A stretch of DNA of 64,000 bases from Flagellimonas flava (GTDB lineage: Bacteria > Bacteroidota > Bacteroidia > Flavobacteriales > Flavobacteriaceae). The notes below the pieces were generated by a model. That model made no database searches and had not been told where the DNA came from. It worked only from the letters and a program-made list of their open reading frames with translations. Positions within the stretch are counted from its first letter, which is position 1. Each line of letters starts with the position of its first letter. The position numbers were made by a program, and so were the translations under genes. The stretch is from contig NZ_FQWL01000010.1 in NCBI RefSeq assembly GCF_900129665.1, forward strand, positions 1 through 64,000, written 5' to 3'. Shown here piece after piece: positions 1 to 8,872 of this stretch.

Positions 1-77
1 GAGTTCTGAGTTCTGAGTTCTGAGTTCTGAGTTCTGAGTTCTGAGTTCTGAGTTCTGAGTTCTGAGTTCTGAGTTCT
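1..77. repeat. Heptanucleotide tandem array, GAGTTCT x11
   Basis: Eleven perfect copies of GAGTTCT run from the left window edge, so the array may extend further left. It is followed by AAT and then AACAATTTTCAATT at 86-99, a block that recurs after the second array. No ORF uses it and no CRISPR-like spacers are present. The copy number is likely to vary between strains. Confidence 0.95.
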
Positions 78-170
78 AATAACAAAACAATTTTCAATTC
101 CACACCAATTACCTTTTACCATTAATCCACAAGAAAACAAGCTCAAATCTAAGTTCAATGCCTAATTCCC

Positions 171-261
171 AACCACTGATTTCTGATTACTGAACTTTGA
201 CCACTGACCACTGACCACTGACTACTGACTACTGACTACTGACTACTGACTACTGACTACT
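171..261. repeat. Heptanucleotide array of GAnnnCT units
   Basis: Thirteen units stay in one 7-bp phase: AACCACT, GATTTCT, GATTACT, GAACTTT, three GACCACT and six GACTACT. The 3' half is perfect and the 5' half degenerate, as expected if the array grows at one end. It is followed by AATAG and AACAATTTTCAATT at 267-280, the same flank as the first array, so array and flank form a duplicated composite unit. Confidence 0.93.
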
Positions 262-320
262 AATAGAACAATTTTCAATTTCCCATTTTCAATTCCCACT
301 CCCTTAACCTTTTACCCATA

Positions 321-372
321 AACCCTTAACCCAAAACCCCCATCCGTCAATCCAAACAGGGCATCCGTCAAT
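321..372 (+). promoter_or_regulatory. LytTR-type direct-repeat operator (three 10-mers, 21-bp period)
   Basis: ATCCGTCAAT occurs at 342-351 and again at 363-372, exactly 21 bp apart. A degenerate copy, AACCCTTAAC, lies one period upstream at 321-330. The last copy ends 61 bp before the ATG of the lipoprotein gene at 434. The units fit the published LytTR-domain site (9-bp elements separated by about 12 bp). Similar arrays precede the lipoprotein genes at 41700 and 43642. The repeat is seen directly; the LytTR assignment is inference. Confidence 0.6.
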
Positions 373-433
373 TGGCGAACCTACCAATGCCCACAATCAA
401 GTTTCTTGCTTCTTTAACCATAAAACATTTAAA

Positions 434-1999
434 ATGAAAAAAATTGTCTACTTCGCCTCACTTGTTCTCTTGGCCAGCCTTTTGATTGTGGCCTGCAAAA
501 AAGATGATGATTCCACACCACCGGTAGAACACACAATAACAACTTTTACCCCAACAAGTGGACCACCAGAAACACTAGTGACCATAAATGGGACCAAGTT
601 TACCAATCAGAACATTTCGGTAAAATTTAATGGTGTTGATGCCGAAATTAGCAGTGTCGCAGCTTCAGGCAATCTGCTTATGGCCTTTGTGCCTGAAGGT
701 GCCCAAACCGGGAAAATTTCCGTGACCATAGATGGTGTAGAGGTCAAAAGCACCAATGTATTTACCGTAACCGAGGAGGTTTCTGGGCCAGATGCCATTG
801 AACTGGCCGCAACCACCTTGGAAATGCACACCTTGGACACTTCGGAATTTCCAGAGATCACCAATTTGGATGAGTTTCCAAATGGTTCTTCCTTTCAAAT
901 CGAATCCAACAATCCTGACATTGTTGCCATTAATGAGGAAGGGGATTTGGTTGCCTTGCAAGCTGGCAGTGCAGAAATTGAGGTCACCATGGCAGAACTT
1001 TCAGCCACGGTTGATGTAGATGTAAATTCAAGTGAAATTATAACAGGATATGTCAATAATGGAACCTATGATATCCCAACACTTTGGATCAATGGTGTAG
1101 CTCATGATCTTAATGATGGCACCGAAGATGCCACCGCAGAAGAAGCCATCATAAAAGGTACTACAATCTATGTTGCAGGGTATGGTGGAAATCTTAATAG
1201 AATAGCCAAATTATGGACTATTCAGGGGGAAGATATTACCGAACTAGATTTGACGGACGGGACCAGAGATGCGTATGGAAGATCTTTAGCGGCAGATGAT
1301 GATTTTGTATACGTGGTTGGGGACGAAAAAAGAATTAACATAAATGATAAAGTTGCAAAATTATGGAAACTTGTTAATGGGGAATTGGTCGCGATTACCC
1401 CTCTCACCCATCCAGAGGGTAGTGACGCCAACGCCAGCGCAATTGCCATAAGTGAAAATGGCACAAGATATATTGTAGGGCATCAAGAAATTAATGGTGC
1501 GTGGAAAGCTAGAGTATGGGAAAACGAAGAAAATGAAACACAGCTGGAAACAAGCAATATGGACAATGAGTCGTTTTCCAGTGATATTTATGTTGACGGA
1601 ACACAAGTATACATCTTGGGAAGGCAAAGTAATGATAATGGAGACTATCCTACAGTATGGGAAGAAGGACAGCCCCATATTTTACCATCTTCTTCACAAT
1701 ATGCTTATGCCTCATCCATTATCGTAGACGGTGGCACTATTTTCGTAGGTGGCCGCCAACTTGGAGACCATATGCAAGGTGCCATTTGGAATAATGATTC
1801 TTACCAAGATCTTGATGACTCTGGAGTGGACTCTTCAGTCAATTCAATTTTCTATTATAATTCCAAAGTTATTGCTGTTGGTTACGATTTAAATGATGGT
1901 TTTAAATCTTTTGCAGTAAAGTGGGTTAATGGGGAAAAATCCATAATTGCTGGAGATGGAATTAACGACGCCCGCGCTAAATCCATTATTATAAAATAA
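434..1999 (+). CDS. Surface lipoprotein with IPT/TIG and Ig-like domains
   Basis: The 521-residue protein starts with a lipoprotein signal ending in LLIVAC, so Cys21 is the lipidation site. An Asp-rich stretch follows, of the type that directs Bacteroidota lipoproteins outward. Residues about 34-115 form an IPT/TIG domain (TINGTKF, VPEGAQTGKISVT). Residues about 125-200 resemble a bacterial Ig-like domain. The remainder consists of repeated strands with VYVVG, TIFVGG and KVIAVG motifs, read as a beta-propeller-like domain. VPEGAQTGKI also occurs in the lipoprotein at 43642, and both genes carry the same upstream operator, so co-regulation is likely. The binding partner is unknown. A bidirectional terminator follows. 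Confidence 0.85.
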   Translation: MKKIVYFASLVLLASLLIVACKKDDDSTPPVEHTITTFTPTSGPPETLVTINGTKFTNQNISVKFNGVDAEISSVAASGNLLMAFVPEGAQTGKISVTIDGVEVKSTNVFTVTEEVSGPDAIELAATTLEMHTLDTSEFPEITNLDEFPNGSSFQIESNNPDIVAINEEGDLVALQAGSAEIEVTMAELSATVDVDVNSSEIITGYVNNGTYDIPTLWINGVAHDLNDGTEDATAEEAIIKGTTIYVAGYGGNLNRIAKLWTIQGEDITELDLTDGTRDAYGRSLAADDDFVYVVGDEKRININDKVAKLWKLVNGELVAITPLTHPEGSDANASAIAISENGTRYIVGHQEINGAWKARVWENEENETQLETSNMDNESFSSDIYVDGTQVYILGRQSNDNGDYPTVWEEGQPHILPSSSQYAYASSIIVDGGTIFVGGRQLGDHMQGAIWNNDSYQDLDDSGVDSSVNSIFYYNSKVIAVGYDLNDGFKSFAVKWVNGEKSIIAGDGINDARAKSIIIK

Positions 2000-2083
2000 C
2001 CATCATGTGTTCGTTCAAGTGTCCTTCTGAAACAAAATACACCTCAGGTTACAACGCAAGGTTGCAAAAATTCCTTTCTTACC

Positions 2084-2112
2084 AAAAAAGCCGCCCAAAG
2101 GGCGGCTTTTTT
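2084..2112. terminator. Bidirectional intrinsic terminator
   Basis: GCCGCCC (2090-2096) and GGGCGGC (2100-2106) form a seven-pair stem with an AAA loop, flanked by A6 on the left and T6 on the right. It therefore works for both the lipoprotein transcript and the converging DUF2480/suf transcript. Confidence 0.92.
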
Positions 2113-2614
2113 ATTTCCTTTTATAAAGCGGCACCGCAGAACAAGCCTCACCATACATTACACTTTTGGCAACCTGCTGTATTTGGGTCATGGCCAAGAT
2201 ATAGGCGTTTTCCGGTACGGGTTTGTTGGAGCAGCCTTTGATGATCACTGGTTTTTCCTTAAAAGGTTCCAAGTCCAGTTGGGAAAGTTGTTCTTGGTAC
2301 AACGAAGTTTCCAAAGTTTCCAAATTCCCCACCACTACTTTTTTTGCAAAGGGGGTAAGCTTGGAGGCTACCAGCATAAAAGCCCAGCCGGGTACAATCG
2401 CGTCCGTGGAGCAGGTCAAGGCCACATAGGCATCTTGGTAATTAGACCAGTCTTGTTCATCCAAGTGAAATCTAAATTCCTTTTCCCGAAGAATAAAACC
2501 TTCATACAGCCAATCTTTAATATCCACAACTTCCCTGCGGCCTTCTTGGTAGAAATCCTCAAGGTCAAAGGTGATTAGTTTGCTTTCAGCTACGCGGTTT
2601 CTTATTTCTTCCAT
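2111..2614 (-). CDS. DUF2480 family protein
   Basis: The 167-residue cytosolic protein matches the Bacteroidota-specific DUF2480 family, recognised by the near-terminal motif KGCSNKPVPENAYI and the pattern YVALTCSTDAIVPGWAF. It has no signal peptide or membrane segment. It is the last gene of the minus-strand suf cluster, before the shared terminator. DUF2480 genes commonly accompany suf genes in Flavobacteriia, so a link to Fe-S assembly is plausible but unproven. The two conserved Cys (STDAIVP region and KGC) could bind metal or a persulfide. Biochemical function is unknown. Confidence 0.85.
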   Translation of the reverse strand: MEEIRNRVAESKLITFDLEDFYQEGRREVVDIKDWLYEGFILREKEFRFHLDEQDWSNYQDAYVALTCSTDAIVPGWAFMLVASKLTPFAKKVVVGNLETLETSLYQEQLSQLDLEPFKEKPVIIKGCSNKPVPENAYILAMTQIQQVAKSVMYGEACSAVPLYKRK

Positions 2615-2624
2615 CGGTTGTAAG

Positions 2625-2702
2625 AGTTCAGAATTCAGTCGTCAGTAATCAGTAGTAAGTTCTCATGGTTTTAATGTCTGATTTCTGACCTCTGTTATCT
2701 GA
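2625..2702. repeat. Decayed GAnnnCT heptad arrays in both orientations
   Basis: Read on the minus strand, about 2630-2660 gives in-phase GATTACT, GACGACT, GAATTCT and GAACTCT. On the plus strand, 2677-2700 gives GATTTCT, GACCTCT and GTTATCT. These are the same heptads as the arrays at 1-261, arranged tail to tail between two genes. The remaining intergenic bases show no other signal. Confidence 0.7.
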
Positions 2703-2711
2703 TATACAAAG

Positions 2712-3074
2712 TTAGTTCTTGTTTTTTAAATGCTGGATCAACCCGTAAATGGTCTTGGATATTTCTTCACAAATTGCATAGGTCTTTTCAAAATCCTTTG
2801 CTGTTATATAATTGGCATCTATGGCCAAATACAACTGCGATTTTACTTCGTAGCATGAAGCCTTGGCAACATTTAAAAAGTAAATGAACTCCTTTTTTGA
2901 CTTTCTTCCGAAACCTTCTGCTATATTGGAAGAAACAGAAATGGAAGCTCTTCTAATTTGATCTTGTAAAGCAAAATCCCAAGAAAAGGAACTTCCACTG
3001 GTCAACCTATGAATTTCTTTGTTCAGTTTTCTGGCCCGCTGCCAAGAAACCAGCTGTTCAAACCCCTTATCCAT
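2712..3074 (-). CDS. Four-helix-bundle protein (23S rRNA intervening-sequence family)
   Basis: The 120-residue protein has the family signatures FEQLVSWQRARKLNKEIH at the N-terminus, QIRRASISVSSNIAEGFGR in the middle and a helical C-terminus ending LIQHLKNK. This family (TIGR02436) was first found in 23S rRNA intervening sequences but is usually a free-standing chromosomal gene in Flavobacteriia. Its function is unsettled. It sits between sufT and the DUF2480 gene, flanked by heptad relics, which suggests insertion into the suf operon. It is full length with no frameshift. Confidence 0.9.
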   Translation of the reverse strand: MDKGFEQLVSWQRARKLNKEIHRLTSGSSFSWDFALQDQIRRASISVSSNIAEGFGRKSKKEFIYFLNVAKASCYEVKSQLYLAIDANYITAKDFEKTYAICEEISKTIYGLIQHLKNKN

Positions 3075-3167
3075 AATAGTATCTTCTATTTTAGGATATC
3101 CGAGGTTATGATATCAATATTTGATTCTAATTTGTTACTCTTTTTTGGAAGTCTGATGTCTGAAAAT

Positions 3168-3497
3168 TTACAACAATCCCAACTCCAACTTCGCTTCCTC
3201 GCTCATCAAATCCTGGGTCCAAGGAGGGTCAAAGGTGATTTCCACTTCCACATCGTTCAGCGCGTCCAAAGATTTTACCTTCTCCTCTACCTCCACTGGA
3301 AGTGTCTCGGCAACAGGACAATTCGGTGATGTCAAGGTCATTAATATCTTAACATCATAATCCTCATTGACGAATACGTCGTAGATCAAACCCAATTCGT
3401 AAATGTCCACGGGAATTTCTGGATCGTAAATGGTCTTCAATACTCCAACGATTTTCTCGCCGAGTTCTTGGGTGTCTATAGTTGTTTCTTCGCTCAT
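3168..3497 (-). CDS. sufT: SUF-associated DUF59/MIP18 family protein
   Basis: The 109-residue protein of the MIP18/PaaD (DUF59) family has DPEIPVDIYELGLIYDV and TLTSPNCPVAETLP, with the conserved Cys60. Family members help load Fe-S clusters onto target proteins, and in Firmicutes the suf-linked member is SufT. It lies 6 bp downstream of sufE, so it is co-transcribed with the suf genes. The symbol follows common usage for suf-linked DUF59 proteins, and this is the short, single-domain form. No signal peptide is present, consistent with a cytosolic role. Confidence 0.85.
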   Translation of the reverse strand: MSEETTIDTQELGEKIVGVLKTIYDPEIPVDIYELGLIYDVFVNEDYDVKILMTLTSPNCPVAETLPVEVEEKVKSLDALNDVEVEITFDPPWTQDLMSEEAKLELGLL

Positions 3498-3503
3498 TGT
3501 ATT

Positions 3504-3926
3504 CTAATTCAATTGTGTCTGATATGCCACAGCATACAATTTCAATTGCTTGATCATGCTTACCAAACCATTGGCCCTGGTAGGGGACAAATGTTCTTTC
3601 AACCCGATTTCATCAATAAATTCAGTATTGGCATCAATGATATCTTGCGGTCTTTGGTTACTAAACGCCCTGATAAGAATCGCAATGATTCCCTTGGTAA
3701 TGATTGCATCACTATCTGCTGTAAACACCAATTTATCCTGGTCAAGCTCGGCATGCACCCAAACTTTGCTCTGGCATCCTTTGATGATGTTATCTTCGGT
3801 CTTATATTGATCTTCTATCAAAGGAAGGGACTTGCCCAGTTCGATCATATATTCGTAGCGCTGCATCCAGTCATCAAACATGGAAAACTCATCAACGATC
3901 TCTTCCTGTATTTCTGCTATGGTCAT
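3504..3926 (-). CDS. sufE: SufE cysteine desulfuration protein
   Basis: The 140-residue protein is a SufE homologue. The persulfide-accepting Cys51 lies in the motif IIKGCQSKVWV, and the FSNQRPQDI and HLSPTRANGL motifs are typical. SufE takes sulfur from the SufS active-site Cys and passes it to the SufBC2D scaffold. The gene lies 71 bp downstream of sufS. Length equals that of the Escherichia coli protein. Nothing is missing. Confidence 0.95.
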   Translation of the reverse strand: MTIAEIQEEIVDEFSMFDDWMQRYEYMIELGKSLPLIEDQYKTEDNIIKGCQSKVWVHAELDQDKLVFTADSDAIITKGIIAILIRAFSNQRPQDIIDANTEFIDEIGLKEHLSPTRANGLVSMIKQLKLYAVAYQTQLN

Positions 3927-3997
3927 CTATAAATTTTGTTCAAAAGTACGACTCGGTTTCCTGTCAATCAATTCTTTAAGAGAAAGATAACTTTAGA

Positions 3998-5224
3998 CTA
4001 GAGCAGCATGTTCCTGGCCTTCTTTACGCCTTCCACCAAGACGTCCACTTCATCTTTGGTATTATAAAAGCTAAAACTTGCCCTAACAGTGCCTGGTATC
4101 CCATAGAAATCCATAATAGGCTGGGCGCAATGGTGTCCGGTACGCACGGCAATGCCCAACTTGTCTAAAATGGTTCCAATATCATACGGATGAATACCTT
4201 CAATATTGAATGAAATCACCGAAGTCTTGTTCTCCGAAGTTCCGTAAATTTTCAAGCCCACAATATCCAACAATTGTTCCGTGGCATACTTTAGCAACTC
4301 CTCTTCATAGTGCGCCAAAGCCGCAAATCCTATGGAATTCATATAATCCAGTGCAGCGCCAAAGGCAATGCCCCCACAGATATTTGGTGTCCCCGCTTCA
4401 AATTTATGGGGCAAATCGGCATAGGTCGTTTTCTCAAAGGTAACCTCAGCAATCATTTCTCCCCCGCCTTGGTACGGTGGCAGCTTATTCAGCCATTCTT
4501 CCTTTCCATAAAGCATTCCAACACCCGTAGGTCCACATATTTTATGGGCAGACACGGTATAGAAATCTACATCCAAATCTTGCATATCCGCTTTAATATG
4601 GGGTGCCGCTTGAGCTCCATCAATCAAGACTGCAGCTCCCATCCGGTGTGCGGCGTCGATAATTTCTTTTATGGGATTTATAGTCCCCAAAGCATTGGAT
4701 ACATGGTTACAGAACACCAATTTGGTCCTATCGGAAAGAAGTTTATGGTATTCCTCCATGACCAATTCCCCATTAAGGTCCATTGGAATCACTTTCAGAA
4801 CTCCACCCGTGCGCTCGCAAAGCATCTGCCAGGGCACTATATTGGAGTGGTGTTCCATGGCTGAAACCAAAATCTCATCACCCTCCTTTACAAATGCGGT
4901 AAACCCGTTGGCTACCAAATTGATACTGTGGGTAGTCCCAGATGTCAGAATGACCTCATGGGCTTTTGCAATATTAAAATGGGTTTGGATTTTCTTCCTT
5001 GCTGCTTCATAGGCATCCGTGGCCTCTTGGGACAAGGTATGCACCCCGCGATGGATATTGGCATTGTACCGTTGATAGTACTCTACAATAACATCGATTA
5101 CCTGCTGCGGGGTCTGGGAAGTAGCGGCGTTATCCAGATACACGAGAGGCTTTCCGTTCACTTGACGCTGCAGGATGGGAAAATCCTTTCGGATTTTTTG
5201 TATGTCCAACGCTTCCTTTATCAT
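3998..5224 (-). CDS. sufS: SufS cysteine desulfurase
   Basis: The 408-residue PLP enzyme releases sulfur from cysteine for Fe-S cluster assembly. The PLP-binding Lys228 is in VSAHKICGPTG. The catalytic Cys366 is in RTGHHCAQP, the class II desulfurase loop. GTTHSINL and IDGAQAAPH are also typical. It begins 3 bp after sufD and is followed by sufE, its sulfur acceptor. Full length and intact. Confidence 0.97.
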   Translation of the reverse strand: MIKEALDIQKIRKDFPILQRQVNGKPLVYLDNAATSQTPQQVIDVIVEYYQRYNANIHRGVHTLSQEATDAYEAARKKIQTHFNIAKAHEVILTSGTTHSINLVANGFTAFVKEGDEILVSAMEHHSNIVPWQMLCERTGGVLKVIPMDLNGELVMEEYHKLLSDRTKLVFCNHVSNALGTINPIKEIIDAAHRMGAAVLIDGAQAAPHIKADMQDLDVDFYTVSAHKICGPTGVGMLYGKEEWLNKLPPYQGGGEMIAEVTFEKTTYADLPHKFEAGTPNICGGIAFGAALDYMNSIGFAALAHYEEELLKYATEQLLDIVGLKIYGTSENKTSVISFNIEGIHPYDIGTILDKLGIAVRTGHHCAQPIMDFYGIPGTVRASFSFYNTKDEVDVLVEGVKKARNMLL

Positions 5225-5227
5225 GAA

Positions 5228-6544
5228 CTACAGCTCAAACCCAACACGAACTCCTAAAGTGTTGGCGATAATCTTATTGATCCTGGTCTTCAACTCCGGG
5301 ATGCGAACACTTTCCAAAACGTTATTGGCAAAGGCGTACATTAACAAAGCTGTGGCCTCCTTCCTTGGTATTCCCCGTGACTGTAGATAGAAAAGTGCAT
5401 CTTCATCCAACTGACCAATGGTGCATCCATGGGAGCATTTTACATCGTCCGCAAAAATCTCCAACTGCGGTTTGGTATTGATGGTGGCCTTATCACTGAT
5501 CAAGATATTATTGTTCTGCTGAAAGGCATTCGTCTTCTGGGCAATCTTGTCCACAATGATTTTTCCATTGAAAACCCCGGTGGATTTTTCCCCAAAAATA
5601 CCTTTGTAATCCTGATGGCTCTCGCAATTAGGCTGCGCATGGTGCACCAGGGTATGATGGTCTACATGTTGCTTGTCACCTAAAATCGTGACCCCTTTTA
5701 GGATAGAGTCAATACGCTCACCATTCTGATAAAAATTAAGGTTGTTTCGGGTTAACTTTCCGCCAAAGGAAAAGGTATGTACCCGTACTACGCTATTATC
5801 TTTTTGTGAAATATAGGTGTTATCAACAAGAGAAGCCGTCTTGGCGTCGTTCTGAACCTTATAATAATCCACATTGGCATCCTTGGCCGCAAAAATCTCC
5901 GTTACCGAATTGGTGAATACCTCATTCTCGGTTAAGCTTTGGTGCCGCTCTATGATCTGAACCTCCGCATTTTCTTCGGCAATGACCAAGTTTCTGGGCT
6001 GCAACATCAAAGCGGCCTCGTTTCCTGTCGCAAAGTGAACAATCTGAATGGGCTTCTTGGGCACCTTGTTCTTTGGAATGTAGATATAAGCACCTTCTTT
6101 GCTAAATGCCGTGTTCAAAGTGGTCAAGGTTTCATCCTTGGAGGCCACCTTATTGAAATATACATCAATAACCTGTTTGTATTGTGGTTTGGTCAAAGCG
6201 GCACTCATCAAACAAACATCAACACCATCGTGCGTGGTCTCAGAGAGGTAAGAACTATATACTCCATCCACAAACACAATTTTATAAGTGTCTATCTCAT
6301 GAAGGAAATACTTTTTGATATCCCTATACTCCAAAGCACTTTCCTTTTTAGGAAAAACACTGAAGTCCACTTTTTGGATATTGTTCAAGGAAGTATATTT
6401 CCAAGCTTCGTCTTTTTTGGACGGGAAGCCCTTGGTCTCAAAATTCTTGATAGCCTCGGAACGAACCTCATGAACTGGATGATCCAAATCCACGTTATTC
6501 TCAAAGGCTATAAATGAAGAAAGTAATTTATCTTTTAAATCCAT
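5228..6544 (-). CDS. sufD: SufD, SUF scaffold subunit
   Basis: The 438-residue SufB/SufD-family protein has the beta-helix core and C-terminal DDVKCSHGCTIGQLDEDALFYLQSRG. It forms the SufBC2D scaffold with SufB and SufC. It lacks the longer SufB N-terminus and is encoded between sufC and sufS, the SufD position. The start ATG at 6544 is preceded by a 61-bp gap full of heptad relics, the only sizeable interruption in the sufCDS stretch. Sequence is intact. Confidence 0.95.
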   Translation of the reverse strand: MDLKDKLLSSFIAFENNVDLDHPVHEVRSEAIKNFETKGFPSKKDEAWKYTSLNNIQKVDFSVFPKKESALEYRDIKKYFLHEIDTYKIVFVDGVYSSYLSETTHDGVDVCLMSAALTKPQYKQVIDVYFNKVASKDETLTTLNTAFSKEGAYIYIPKNKVPKKPIQIVHFATGNEAALMLQPRNLVIAEENAEVQIIERHQSLTENEVFTNSVTEIFAAKDANVDYYKVQNDAKTASLVDNTYISQKDNSVVRVHTFSFGGKLTRNNLNFYQNGERIDSILKGVTILGDKQHVDHHTLVHHAQPNCESHQDYKGIFGEKSTGVFNGKIIVDKIAQKTNAFQQNNNILISDKATINTKPQLEIFADDVKCSHGCTIGQLDEDALFYLQSRGIPRKEATALLMYAFANNVLESVRIPELKTRINKIIANTLGVRVGFEL

Positions 6545-6602
6545 ATAATCAGTGTTCAGTTATCAGTGCTCTGAAATCTAATGTCTGAAATCTCAATTCT
6601 TT
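6545..6602. repeat. GAnnnCT heptad relic between sufC and sufD
   Basis: On the minus strand the gap reads GAGCACT, GATAACT, GAACACT. On the plus strand, at its right side, it reads TGTCTGAAATCT. This is the heptad family seen at 1-261 and 2625-2702, here inside an operon, in a tail-to-tail arrangement able to form a weak hairpin. Confidence 0.6.
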
Positions 6603-6605
6603 TTC

Positions 6606-7358
6606 CTATACAACCGTCTCCTGCTTTATCCAGTCGTATCCTTTTTCCTCAAGCTCCAGCGCCAATTCCTTGGTACCGGATTTTACGATCTTGCCATCGT
6701 GTAATACATGGACAAAATCTGGAACGATATATTCCAATAATCTTTGGTAGTGGGTAATTACGATAATGGCATTCTCTCCACCACGCAGCTTGTTTACCCC
6801 GTTGGCCACTATGCGCAAGGCATCAATATCCAAACCGGAATCGGTCTCATCCAAAATAGCAAGCTTTGGTTCCAACATGGCCATTTGGAAAATTTCGTTT
6901 CGTTTTTTCTCTCCTCCTGAAAAACCTTCGTTTAAGGAACGGGACAAAAACTTTCGGTCGATTTCCAATAGTTCCGATTTTTCCCGAATCAATTTCAACA
7001 TCTGATTGGCGGGCATATCCTCCAATCCACGAGCTTTCCTTGATTCGTTAATGGCCGTCTTCATGAAATTGGTCACGGTAACCCCGGGTATTTCAACCGG
7101 ATATTGGAATGAAAGAAAGATTCCTTGATGGGCTCTTTCCTCGGGAGAAAGCTCCTCCAAATCCTCACCATTCAGGGCAACGCTCCCTTTTTTGACCTCA
7201 AATTCCTCTTTCCCTGCAATTACTGAAGCCAAGGTACTCTTACCGGAACCGTTTGGTCCCATGATTGCATGAACTTCCCCGGCCTTGACCTGAAGGTTGA
7301 TTCCCTTCAAAATCTTTTTATCCTCTACGCTAGCGTGTAAATCCTTTATTTCTAACAT
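6606..7358 (-). CDS. sufC: SufC, SUF system ABC-type ATPase
   Basis: The 250-residue ABC ATPase has Walker A GPNGSGKST at residues 34-42, the signature NEGFSGGEKKR near residue 146 and the Walker B LAILDETDSGLD. It drives conformational change in the SufBC2D scaffold and is soluble, not a transporter. It lies 29 bp downstream of sufB. The ETDSGLD motif is the SufC-specific form. Confidence 0.97.
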   Translation of the reverse strand: MLEIKDLHASVEDKKILKGINLQVKAGEVHAIMGPNGSGKSTLASVIAGKEEFEVKKGSVALNGEDLEELSPEERAHQGIFLSFQYPVEIPGVTVTNFMKTAINESRKARGLEDMPANQMLKLIREKSELLEIDRKFLSRSLNEGFSGGEKKRNEIFQMAMLEPKLAILDETDSGLDIDALRIVANGVNKLRGGENAIIVITHYQRLLEYIVPDFVHVLHDGKIVKSGTKELALELEEKGYDWIKQETVV

Positions 7359-7387
7359 GGTGTTCTACTCAATTTTATTTTAGGTAA

Positions 7388-8833
7388 TTATCCTACTGAT
7401 CCTTCTAAGCTGATTTCCAACAATTTTTGGGCCTCTACCGCAAACTCCATGGGCAGTTTGTTCAGTACCTCCTTGCTAAATCCGTTTACGATCAATGCAA
7501 TGGCCTTTTCCGTATCGATTCCCCTTTGGTTGCAATAGAAAATTTGGTCCTCCCCAATTTTACTGGTTGTGGCCTCATGTTCTATTTGAGCCGATTTGTT
7601 TTTCGCCTCAATATATGGGAAGGTGTGTGCACCGCATCGGTTGCCCATAAGCAGTGAATCACACTGTGAAAAGTTTCTTGCATTTTCGGCGCGACTGTTC
7701 ACTTGCACCAAACCTCTATAGCTATTCTGCGATTGTCCAGCTGAAATTCCTTTGGAGATGATAGTGCTCTTAGTGTTTTTTCCCAAGTGGATCATTTTGG
7801 TACCCGTATCTGCTTGCTGAAAGTTGTTCGTTACAGCAATCGAATAAAATTCTCCAATGGAATTATCTCCTTTAAGTACGCAGGATGGGTATTTCCAAGT
7901 CACTGCGGAACCGGTTTCTACCTGAGTCCATGAAATCTTGGCATTTTTCTCGCAAAGGCCTCTTTTGGTAACAAAGTTGAAAACGCCACCCTTTCCGTTC
8001 TTATCCCCTGGGAACCAATTCTGTACCGTAGAATATTTAATCTCTGCATCGTCCAAGGCGATCAATTCCACAACTGCGGCATGCAACTGGTTCTCATCTC
8101 GTGACGGCGCCGTGCAACCTTCTAAATAACTCACATAACTTCCTTCATCGGCGATTACCAAAGTTCTTTCGAACTGTCCGGTCCCAGCCTGGTTGATCCT
8201 AAAATAGGTAGAAAGCTCCATGGGACATCGCACACCTTTTGGAATGTAGCAGAAAGACCCATCTGAAAACACCGCCGAGTTCAGGGCAGCATAAAAATTA
8301 TCCTTTTGGGGAACCACGGTCCCGATGTATTTCTTCACCAATTCTGGATGCTCTTGAATCGCTTCGGAAATGGAACAGAAAATAATCCCTTTTTCGGCAA
8401 GGGTTTTCTTGAATGTGGTAGCTACGGAAACCGAGTCCATGACAATATCCACGGCCACACCTGCCAATTTCTTTTGTTCGTCCAACGAAATTCCCAAACG
8501 CTTGAAGGTATCCAGCAATTCTGGGTCTACCTCATCCAAGCTATTATACTTGGGCTTTTTATTTGGAGCGGAATAATAAGAAATGTCCTGAAAATTGGGT
8601 TTTTCATAGTTGACATTGGCCCATTCCGGTTCTTCCATTTGCTTCCAGACCCGGAAAGCTTCCAACCGCCATTCGGTCATCCACTCCGGCTCCTGCTTTT
8701 TTTGTGAAATGGCAATAACAATATCCTCGCTCAGTCCCTTGGGAAAAGTTTCGGATTCGATATCGGTATAGAAACCATACTCATATTCTTTGGTTTCCAA
8801 TTCTTTTTTTAACTCTTCTTCTGTGTAAGCCAT
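7388..8833 (-). CDS. sufB: SufB, SUF scaffold subunit
   Basis: The 481-residue SufB has the usual long N-terminus and the diagnostic segments [36 protein letters not shown] and [18 protein letters not shown]. The Fe-S cluster is built at the SufB-SufD interface of the SufBC2D complex. It is the second gene of the operon, 39 bp after sufA. Sequence is full length. Confidence 0.97.
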   Translation of the reverse strand: MAYTEEELKKELETKEYEYGFYTDIESETFPKGLSEDIVIAISQKKQEPEWMTEWRLEAFRVWKQMEEPEWANVNYEKPNFQDISYYSAPNKKPKYNSLDEVDPELLDTFKRLGISLDEQKKLAGVAVDIVMDSVSVATTFKKTLAEKGIIFCSISEAIQEHPELVKKYIGTVVPQKDNFYAALNSAVFSDGSFCYIPKGVRCPMELSTYFRINQAGTGQFERTLVIADEGSYVSYLEGCTAPSRDENQLHAAVVELIALDDAEIKYSTVQNWFPGDKNGKGGVFNFVTKRGLCEKNAKISWTQVETGSAVTWKYPSCVLKGDNSIGEFYSIAVTNNFQQADTGTKMIHLGKNTKSTIISKGISAGQSQNSYRGLVQVNSRAENARNFSQCDSLLMGNRCGAHTFPYIEAKNKSAQIEHEATTSKIGEDQIFYCNQRGIDTEKAIALIVNGFSKEVLNKLPMEFAVEAQKLLEISLEGSVG

Positions 8834-8872
8834 ACGCTCAATGAATCAATGACCTGAGGTCCATTAACAATT

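Noticed and set aside
1..261. CRISPR array
   Set aside because: The repeat unit is 7 bp without unique spacers and no cas genes are present.
4310..4864. 184-codon plus-strand ORF within sufS
   Set aside because: Antisense shadow of an intact, strongly conserved gene.
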